NCBI RefSeq assembly: GCF_001956585.1
Contig: NZ_MSRR01000005.1
Span: 1 to 46,373 of the forward strand
DNA length: 46,373 bases
Direction of reading: 5' to 3'
Source: Actinomyces naeslundii
GTDB taxonomy: Bacteria > Actinomycetota > Actinomycetes > Actinomycetales > Actinomycetaceae
Position numbers and translations under genes: made by a program. Positions within the stretch are counted from its first letter, which is position 1, and each line of letters starts with the position of its first letter. The notes below the pieces were generated by a model, which was not told the origin of the DNA, did not search any database, and worked only from the letters and a program-made list of their open reading frames with translations. Positions 37,833 through 46,373 of the stretch are shown piece by piece.

Positions 37833-39725
37833 ATGAACCCGATGCGTAATTCAGTGGGCACGTCGATGGGACCATCGGTGGGCACTGCGGAGGAACGGCT
37901 CGTTCGGCGTCTGCCCTTGCCGGGGCTGCTGCGCCGCAGTCTTGAGGTGCGCATGGTGTGCACCGCCACCGTCATCGGCCTGCTTCTCATCGCGCTGCTG
38001 CTGACCTTCGTGACCGACAGGATCCGGTCGGAGGTATTCGCCGATCAGCGAGACGTCATACTCGCCGACGCCGCGCTGCGTGCCAGCGTTGCCCAGGCCG
38101 AGTTCGACTCGACCACCGCCGTGACCGTCGATGAGGTCTCCGCGACTGCGGAGCAGCAGGTCAACAACGCCAAGAACTCGATCTCCTCCTCGGGAGGGGT
38201 GGGTGTTCTCATGCTGCGCAATGAGCAGGAGACCTCGACGACGGTCGTCAACGACCTGGAGACCGATACCCGTCTGCGCTCCCTCATCACCGACGAGATG
38301 TCGCAGGCCCTCGACGAGGGCGGGGCGCGCTCGCAGTACTGGCAGTCGGTGGCCGTGCCCAATGATGAGGGAGGCACTGACCCGGGTCTCATCGTCGGCA
38401 CCCGGGTGAGTCTGCCGCTGGCCGGCGAGTACGATCTCTACCTCGTCTACAGCCTGGCCGGGGAGCAGCGCATCGTCTCCCTGGCCTCGCGCAACATCAC
38501 CATCGGCGGCCTGGGCTTTCTGGCCATCCTCATCGTCGTGGTGTGGGCCTTCACCCGCTGGGTGCTCAGTCCTGTGCGGCACACCGCCCGGGCCGCCGAG
38601 CGTCTGGCCTCCGGGTTGCTGGCCGAGCGGCTGAGCATCGAGGGGGAGGATGAGATCTCCACCCTGGCCAGATCCTTCAACCATATGGCGACCTCGTTGG
38701 AGGACCAGATCGAGCGGTTGGAGTCCCTGTCCAAGGTGCAGCGGCTCTTCGTCTCCGACGTCTCCCACGAGCTGCGCACCCCGCTGGCCTCCATCCGCCT
38801 GGCCACCGAACAGATTCAGGACGCGCGCGAGGAGATCTCCGACCCCTTCGCCCTGCGCAGTATCCAGGTCCTGTCCAGCTCGGTCGACCGCTTCGAGACC
38901 ATGCTCACCGACCTGCTGGACATCTCCCGCATCGACTCGGGCAACGTCAAGCTGCGCCTGGAGGAGGTTGACCTCGCCCAGGTGGTCGACACCGTCGTCG
39001 AGACCACCCAGTTCCACTTCGACGCCACCGGCACCGAGCTGCGCCTCCATCTTCCCGAGGAACCCGCCATCGCCGAGGTCGACGTCACCCGGGTTGAGCG
39101 CATCATCCGTAACCTCGTGGTCAACGCGCTCGAGCACGGCGAGGGCAAGCCGCTGGATGTCACCGTCGCCGTGGACGACGACGCGGTCGCGGTGCGGGTG
39201 CGCGACCACGGGATCGGAATGAGCCCCGACGTCGTCGCCAAGGTCTTCGACCGCTTCTACCGCGCCGACCCCTCGCGCAAGCGCAGCCTGGGAGGCACCG
39301 GCCTGGGCCTGTCCATCGCCATGGAGGACGCCCGTCTGCACGGCGGCCGTCTATCGGCCTGGGGGTGGCCGGCTGACGGCGCCTCCTTCCTCCTGGTCCT
39401 GCCCCGCACCCAGGGCGCCGACGGCGGCCCCGGCCGGCTGGGCGGCCCCGGGCCCCTTGAGCTCGTTCCGCAGGATGCACCCGCAGTGGCCCGCGCCGGT
39501 ATCCCGGTCGATGAGGAGTCCTCCTTCTCCCCGGTCGGCCCCCTGGGGCCCGCGCCCGCCACGCGCCGGGCGCGTCAGAGCGTCGTCCTGGGCGACATCC
39601 CTCTGGCCGGGGAGAGCCACGACGCCGTCACCGAGGACGTCGGTCGTGTCGTCGTCGTCCTGCCCGGTCAGGAGCCGGCCACCCGCACGCCCGAAGAGGC
39701 CGACGAGGAGGGACGACGTCGATGA
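37833..39725 (+). CDS. mtrB: Sensor histidine kinase MtrB (630 aa)
   Basis: Two membrane segments (about 41-62 and 222-243) enclose an extracytoplasmic sensor of about 160 residues. A HAMP linker follows (VLSPVRHTARAAERLASG), then the dimerisation domain with the phospho-acceptor His312 in VSDVSHELRTPLASIR. The ATPase has N-box RNLVVNALEHGEG, G1 VRDHGIGMSP, F-box VFDRFYRADPSRKRS and G2 GGTGLGLSIAMEDA. The last ~105 residues after the catalytic core are Gly/Pro-rich and disordered, longer than I expect for MtrB. It is predicted to phosphorylate MtrA and respond to envelope or division state. Start ATG 37833, with Met at 37842 as an option. Its stop overlaps lpqB (ATGA). Confidence 0.95.
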   Translation: MNPMRNSVGTSMGPSVGTAEERLVRRLPLPGLLRRSLEVRMVCTATVIGLLLIALLLTFVTDRIRSEVFADQRDVILADAALRASVAQAEFDSTTAVTVDEVSATAEQQVNNAKNSISSSGGVGVLMLRNEQETSTTVVNDLETDTRLRSLITDEMSQALDEGGARSQYWQSVAVPNDEGGTDPGLIVGTRVSLPLAGEYDLYLVYSLAGEQRIVSLASRNITIGGLGFLAILIVVVWAFTRWVLSPVRHTARAAERLASGLLAERLSIEGEDEISTLARSFNHMATSLEDQIERLESLSKVQRLFVSDVSHELRTPLASIRLATEQIQDAREEISDPFALRSIQVLSSSVDRFETMLTDLLDISRIDSGNVKLRLEEVDLAQVVDTVVETTQFHFDATGTELRLHLPEEPAIAEVDVTRVERIIRNLVVNALEHGEGKPLDVTVAVDDDAVAVRVRDHGIGMSPDVVAKVFDRFYRADPSRKRSLGGTGLGLSIAMEDARLHGGRLSAWGWPADGASFLLVLPRTQGADGGPGRLGGPGPLELVPQDAPAVARAGIPVDEESSFSPVGPLGPAPATRRARQSVVLGDIPLAGESHDAVTEDVGRVVVVLPGQEPATRTPEEADEEGRRR

Positions 39726-41485
39726 AGCGGCCGAAGAGACTCAGCATGCTCACCGACGCTTGTGAGCGCATCGGGAGCAGCACCGGCTCCGTGACCTCGT
39801 TGCTGACGCGCCGCAGTGCGCTGGGACTGCTGAGCGCCGGTGCCGCGGGTGTGCTGGCGGGGTGCACGGCGCTGCCCACCTCCAGTGGCGTCACCCGCTC
39901 CGGGGTCGCCGCCTCCGGCACTAACGCCCTGATCGAGACCGCGCCAGGCCCCAGGGAGAGCGACTCGGCCGAGGATATCGTCAACGGCTTTCTGCGAGCG
40001 GCCATTGCCGGGTTCTCCGACGACTTCGCCACCGCCAAGCAGTTCCTCACTGAACGCACCGCCGCGCAGTGGAAGCCCCTGGAGACGGTGAGCGCCTACA
40101 ACGGCTCGACTGAGCCTCAGGTCTCCGTCGCTGCGGACGGCTCCTTCACGGTGACCTCCGCTCAGGTGGGGGTGCTGGACTCCCTGGGGGTCTTCACCCC
40201 GGCGCAGGAGGGAACCAGCTACACCGGTGAGTTCTCCCTGGCGACCAACTCCACCGGGCAGTGGCGCATCGTTGGCCTGCCCCAGGGGATCCTGCTGCCC
40301 CTCTCCCGGCTCATGCAGAACTTCGCGGTCAGCTCCCTGGCCTTCCTGTCACGGGACCGGGCCAGGTTCGTCTCCGAGTTGAGGTGGTACCCGCGCAGCT
40401 CGCAGGCCGACTCGCTCATCTCCGGGCTGCTGGCCGGGCCCTCGTCCTGGTTGTCGGATGGGACCGCCAACCTCATCCCGCGCAATGCGGAGCGGGCCAG
40501 CCGGGGCGTCGTCGTCGAGGCGGGGACCGCGACCGTTCACCTGAGTGCGGACTCCGACCCCGCCTCGGAGGAGGCCCGCCGGCTCATGGTGGCCCAGATC
40601 GAGCAGAGCCTCGTCCAGATCAGTGGCATCGACCGGGTCCGGGTGCTCGCGGGCACCGTTGACCTCGGTGCGCCCGCCGAGCTGACGCCAATGGCCCCGG
40701 AGGTGGGCGGCATCGTGGGGATGTCGGAGGGTTCCGTCGTGCGCGGCACCGGGGCCAGGCGCATCACTCTGGCGACCGACCGGGTACTGGGGACCAGTGA
40801 CGCCCGCAGCCCGAGTCTCGGAGCGGATGGGGCCGTCTACGTGCTGTCGGCCTCCAGCCTGCTGCGTCTGCCTCAGGGACAGGACTCCGCCTCCGTCATC
40901 CTCTCGGTGGGCGACCCCTCCGCAGGCGCTGGTGGACTGGGGGCTCCGTTGGGGGACCGGCACGGCTGGGTCTGGTTGCTGGCCGAGGGGCAGCTCACCG
41001 CTGTCAACGGCTCGGGACAGCGTGCCGCCCTGAAGTCGTCCTGGTTGCCGCAGAGCGCGATCGTGGCCTTCGACCTGTCCGTGGAGTCCGAGCGCATCGC
41101 TGTGCGTAGAGCCGATGGGCGGGTCGCCGTCGCTGCGATCATCAGGGACCAGGAAGGCCGCCCCTCGGGGCTGGGGCCCGCCCTGGAGATGCCTCGCGCC
41201 AGCGGCGGGGGAACGCGCGGGATCTCCTGGTGCGCCCCGAACGCTGTGTGCGTGCTGGCCGACGGCGGTAGTGAGGGGGGAGGAGTACCCGAGGTGCGTC
41301 TCATCCAGGTCGGCGGCGCCGTCAACACGCTCGTGGGAGTGCGTGGGGCGCGCTCGGTCATCTCCGACCGCTCCGAGGAGTCCCTCATCATCATCGACGA
41401 GGCGGGGCAGACCTGGCAGCGCCGCGGGACGATGTGGCGGGTACTCACCTCGGAGGTCACCGACCCCTCCTTCCCCCTGCCCTGA
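39722..41485 (+). CDS. lpqB: Lipoprotein LpqB (587 aa)
   Basis: A partner of MtrAB, thought to modulate MtrB from outside the membrane. The N-terminus has a long basic n-region, then LTRRSALGLLSAGAAGVLAGC with lipobox Cys48 for lipid attachment; the twin Arg raises possible Tat export. After a linker with LPTSSGVTRSG comes VNGFLRAAIAGFSDDFATAK, then two GerMN-like regions (around 225-305, with LISGLLAGPSSWL and VVVEAGTATVHLS). The C-terminal ~270 residues form a beta-propeller-like part with repeated blades. Length and order match LpqB. Coupled to mtrB by a 4-bp overlap; a stem-loop lies past its stop. Confidence 0.94.
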   Translation: MKRPKRLSMLTDACERIGSSTGSVTSLLTRRSALGLLSAGAAGVLAGCTALPTSSGVTRSGVAASGTNALIETAPGPRESDSAEDIVNGFLRAAIAGFSDDFATAKQFLTERTAAQWKPLETVSAYNGSTEPQVSVAADGSFTVTSAQVGVLDSLGVFTPAQEGTSYTGEFSLATNSTGQWRIVGLPQGILLPLSRLMQNFAVSSLAFLSRDRARFVSELRWYPRSSQADSLISGLLAGPSSWLSDGTANLIPRNAERASRGVVVEAGTATVHLSADSDPASEEARRLMVAQIEQSLVQISGIDRVRVLAGTVDLGAPAELTPMAPEVGGIVGMSEGSVVRGTGARRITLATDRVLGTSDARSPSLGADGAVYVLSASSLLRLPQGQDSASVILSVGDPSAGAGGLGAPLGDRHGWVWLLAEGQLTAVNGSGQRAALKSSWLPQSAIVAFDLSVESERIAVRRADGRVAVAAIIRDQEGRPSGLGPALEMPRASGGGTRGISWCAPNAVCVLADGGSEGGGVPEVRLIQVGGAVNTLVGVRGARSVISDRSEESLIIIDEAGQTWQRRGTMWRVLTSEVTDPSFPLP

Positions 41486-41504
41486 AGCGGCGGCCCAGAA
41501 GTAG

Positions 41505-41545
41505 TCCGGGTGCCCCCGATCCGCTGGGACCGTGGAGCACCCGGA
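41505..41545. terminator. Stem-loop between convergent lpqB and hpf
   Basis: TCCGGGTGC (41505-41513) pairs with GCACCCGGA (41537-41545) across a 23-nt loop. It lies in the 84-bp gap between two converging stops, so it can serve both transcripts. The long loop and missing T tract limit confidence. Confidence 0.5.
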
Positions 41546-41569
41546 GTCAGGACGGGGTCTGAAGGGGGA

Positions 41570-42217
41570 CTAGAGCACCTGGGCGTCCAGGCGGATGACG
41601 CCGTAGGTCCACCCGTGACGGTGGTAGACGGCGCAGGGCTGCTTGCTGGCCTTCTCAATGAACAGGTAGAAGGGGTGGCCCACGAGCTCCATCTGGTAGA
41701 GAGCCTCGTCAACGGTCATCGGTTTGGCCTCGTGCAGCTTCTGGCGCACGATCACCGGGGAGTCGCCGAGCTGGGCCTCGACCGCGACACCCGGCTCCGT
41801 GGGGGCGGAGGGGGAGTCCTCGATCGGCGCGTCATCGGTGTCGTGAATGGCGGGCTCGTCCAGGACGGGCGCGGCCTGGAGATCCTCGCTGGGGGCGGCC
41901 ACGGTGTAACGACGGTGGTCCTTCTTGCGGTCCCGAGCTCGGCGAAGGCGCTCGGTCAGCTTTCCCATGGCGATATCGAAGGCGGCGAAGCGGTCTGAGG
42001 AGGACGCCTCCGCCCGGATGACCGGACCCTTGGAGACAACGGTGATCTCAACTCTCTCGGCGGTGTCGGCCTGACGCGGGTTGCGCTCGTGGGTGACCTC
42101 CACCTCGACGCGCTGGACCCGAGGGTCGAACTGCTCAACCTTGACGGCCTTGTCCTCGACGTAGTCACGCAGGCGAGAGCTGATCTCGGCGTTGCGACCG
42201 ACGACGGTGATATCCAT
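41570..42217 (-). CDS. hpf: Ribosome hibernation promoting factor, long form (215 aa)
   Basis: The N-terminal domain (1-105) has MDITVVGRNAEISSRLRDYV, FDPRVQRVEVEVTHERNPRQ and FAAFDIAMGKLTERLRRARD, as in RaiA/HPF proteins that bind the 30S decoding area. An acidic linker (about 120-150) follows, then the C-terminal dimerisation domain: VIVRQKLHEAKPMTVDEALY, QMELVGHPFYLFIEKAS, YGVIRLDAQ. The long form drives 100S ribosome dimers in stationary phase. The start at ATG 42217 is preceded by AGAGG on the minus strand; the frame is open to 42280. comF lies upstream on the same strand with a 213-bp gap. Confidence 0.95.
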   Translation of the reverse strand: MDITVVGRNAEISSRLRDYVEDKAVKVEQFDPRVQRVEVEVTHERNPRQADTAERVEITVVSKGPVIRAEASSSDRFAAFDIAMGKLTERLRRARDRKKDHRRYTVAAPSEDLQAAPVLDEPAIHDTDDAPIEDSPSAPTEPGVAVEAQLGDSPVIVRQKLHEAKPMTVDEALYQMELVGHPFYLFIEKASKQPCAVYHRHGWTYGVIRLDAQVL

Positions 42218-42397
42218 GGTGGAACCTCTTTCTGGGCTCGTGGGCCGGCCCTGGTGGACCGTGTGCGACATACCCGCCACTTCTCACGGCGGGTTCGGGA
42301 CTGGTGTCATCACCTCCTGTCACCTCGCGAGGGCCCTCTCGCACTGCGGCGAGGACTCGGTCGACTGTCCTTGTCGACGTCGGAGATCGCCTGTGCG

Positions 42398-42410
42398 TTA
42401 TGCCACATAA
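42398..42410. promoter_or_regulatory. Small dyad TTATG-CCA-CATAA upstream of hpf
   Basis: A perfect 5-bp inverted repeat in the gap between comF and hpf, about 180 bp before the hpf start. It is AT-rich against a GC-rich background and could be part of the hpf promoter region or a regulator site; no complete -35/-10 pair is convincing. Confidence 0.3.
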
Positions 42411-42430
42411 GGTACACCATGAGGGGCTGT

Positions 42431-43432
42431 TCACGCCTCCCTTTCGCGTGTGCCGCGTCCCGAATGAGCCCCCTGATCGCCGCAGGCGGACAAGTCCGAC
42501 GGTTCCGGATCAATAGCTGCCACTGAGACACCGGTGCTTCTCACCGTGGGCGTGGCAGTCACCGTCCTGACCGGGACCGTGACACGCGCGTGCGCTGGAG
42601 GCGGAGCGGCGCTCAGCGTCAGGGCGCCTTGAACCCGGCCGCCGGCCTCCTGCATCGCTCGGGCACAGGACCCCAAGGTGGCTCCAGTGGTGACCACGTC
42701 GTCGACCAGCAGCACCGGCAGCCCGGACACGGGGGCCAGCAGGTGCGGAGCAGCGGCGCGGTTACCCCGTCGCTGACGAGACGAGCGGCCCGCCTGATGC
42801 GCCCCTCCGCCCCGACGACGCAGCAGATCGGCGCTCAGCACGAGCGGCGCGGGCAAGGCTTCCCGGGATGGCATCGATGCCGGTGCGTCGCCGGTGGGTG
42901 GCTCGTCCCAGAGGGTTGATTGCTCCCGTTGAGCCCACTGCTCGGCGATCCCTGAGGCGACGGCGTCGGCCAGACGCGCCGCCACCAGGCGACCGCGCAG
43001 TCGGCGCGCGATCCCGGAGGGCGCCGGGACCACGAGCAGAGCCGGGGTGTGTGGGAACGACTCGGTCCAGATCTCCTTCGCGGGGCGCCCCTGCGCCCAC
43101 TGGCGTCCTAGATGCCGACCGGCATGCGCCATCACCTCGGCGAGGTCCTCCCGCGAGCCGTTCTTCCACCCCAGGACCATGGTGCGCACCGGGCCGGTGT
43201 AGGTCGTCAGGGCCAGGATGTCGAGGTCGCCCGCGGCGTCGGCGTGCTCGACGTTGAAGGGCTCGCCCTCGAGCAGCTCGCGGCACCTCGGGCACAGCGC
43301 CGTCTCCCAGCACCCGCAGCCTGCGCAGCTGACCGGCAGTCCCAGAGACAGTCCCGTGGAGAATCCGGCGGACAACCCGCGTATCAGGCGGTGGGCGACG
43401 GAGGGCTGAGGGATGGTTGGGCGGTGCGTCAT
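42431..43432 (-). CDS. comF: ComF family phosphoribosyltransferase-like protein (333 aa)
   Basis: A zinc ribbon lies near the N-terminus (CAGCGCWETALCPRCRELL, four Cys with CxxC pairs), then TYTGPVRTMVLGWKNGSRED, LLVVPAPSGIARRLRG, LRRRGGGAHQAGRSSRQRR and the PRPP-binding loop GLPVLLVDDVVTTGATLGSC. ComF proteins assist DNA uptake in competent bacteria; in actinobacteria the gene is usual between lpqB/hpf and secA and its role is uncertain. The C-terminal ~65 residues past the core are low-complexity. ATG 43432 is chosen as the first Met before the zinc ribbon; the frame is open far upstream to 43861 but would run antisense into secA. Confidence 0.9.
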   Translation of the reverse strand: MTHRPTIPQPSVAHRLIRGLSAGFSTGLSLGLPVSCAGCGCWETALCPRCRELLEGEPFNVEHADAAGDLDILALTTYTGPVRTMVLGWKNGSREDLAEVMAHAGRHLGRQWAQGRPAKEIWTESFPHTPALLVVPAPSGIARRLRGRLVAARLADAVASGIAEQWAQREQSTLWDEPPTGDAPASMPSREALPAPLVLSADLLRRRGGGAHQAGRSSRQRRGNRAAAPHLLAPVSGLPVLLVDDVVTTGATLGSCARAMQEAGGRVQGALTLSAAPPPAHARVTVPVRTVTATPTVRSTGVSVAAIDPEPSDLSACGDQGAHSGRGTREREA

Positions 43433-43715
43433 GCCCCTCACTGTGGGGCTCCCGCGGCTCGGTCGCTTTCGAGGGCGCTCGCGCTCCACAACGGGAGGGA
43501 TCAAGCGGTCGTCGCCACGGTCTGTGGCTCCGTGCCCGTCCCGTGTCCTCGGTGGGAAGAATCTCGATGGTGGAAGGGCCGCTGTCCACCGGGGTCCACT
43601 AGAGTACGGAGGCAGGTAACCGGTGAGACCTGTGCCGATACCGACCAATCCGGGCCAGTTCGGCCTCAGTCTCATCGCCGCTCTTCGCAACAGACGTCCC
43701 AAGGGAGAATGCAGC
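43433..43715. other. 283-bp region between divergent comF and secA
   Basis: No gene is evident. GGTGGA (43569-43574) and TCCACC (43585-43590) form a 6-bp hairpin, followed by TAGAGT (43600-43605), a possible -10 that would give secA a leader of about 105 nt. No convincing -35 was found. Confidence 0.4.

Positions 43716-46373
<2,658 letters not shown>

Overview
The window looks like chromosome of a high-GC actinobacterium, most likely Actinomyces or a close relative in Actinomycetaceae. By eye, G and C dominate third codon positions, and GTG starts and 4-bp ATGA stop/start overlaps are common. The right-hand end carries the actinobacterial block mtrA-mtrB-lpqB-hpf-comF-secA, and a WhiB2-type regulator lies mid-window. 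No tRNA, rRNA, IS element, CRISPR array or prophage was seen. Genus is inferred from gene content and order, not from a search.

Left third (1-20.3 kb): a surface-polysaccharide locus. It begins with the tail of an LGFP-repeat protein. Then come two RgpF-type rhamnan synthesis proteins flanking a short NAD-dependent epimerase, an acyltransferase-3 membrane enzyme, a probable dTDP-L-rhamnose 4-epimerase (route to dTDP-6-deoxy-L-talose), and a Wzm/Wzt ABC exporter whose ATPase has a C-terminal glycan-binding-type domain. Four glycosyltransferases follow (two GT2 and one GT4 on the minus strand, one GT4 on the plus strand). Next are rmlD, a DUF2142 polytopic membrane protein, divergent rmlA and rmlC, and manA. 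These genes suggest a rhamnose/6-deoxytalose polymer finished in the cytoplasm and exported by Wzm/Wzt. rmlB and manB are absent from the window and must lie elsewhere.

Middle (20.3-29.2 kb): a TIGR03089-type protein, then whiB, a 1323-residue GT2/multi-membrane fusion and a DUF5719 exported protein, with whiB, the GT2 fusion and DUF5719 joined by 4-bp overlaps behind a strong promoter. Beyond them are a zincin-family protein whose metal-binding motif is lost, a DUF3499 protein and a Trm112-like protein. This resembles the whiB2 neighbourhood of other actinobacteria, but manB is missing.

Right third (29.2-46.4 kb): an RDD protein and a SpoIIM-type membrane protein face away from each other. 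A minus-strand operon follows: PGY-rich membrane protein, DUF4129, DUF4350, MoxR ATPase, DUF58. Divergent from it is mtrA-mtrB-lpqB. Last come minus-strand hpf and comF and the start of secA, which runs off the end. The theme of the whole window is envelope construction (polysaccharide, export, envelope sensing).

The most unusual points are: an internal 65-residue-period duplication in the DUF2142 gene, which also carries TTA codons and looks richer in A+T; an RgpF copy whose C-terminal half has diverged and holds a 9-bp tandem repeat; the whiB-coupled GT2/DUF5719 cassette with a cluster of TTCC/GGAA dyads upstream; and the degenerate zincin protein.
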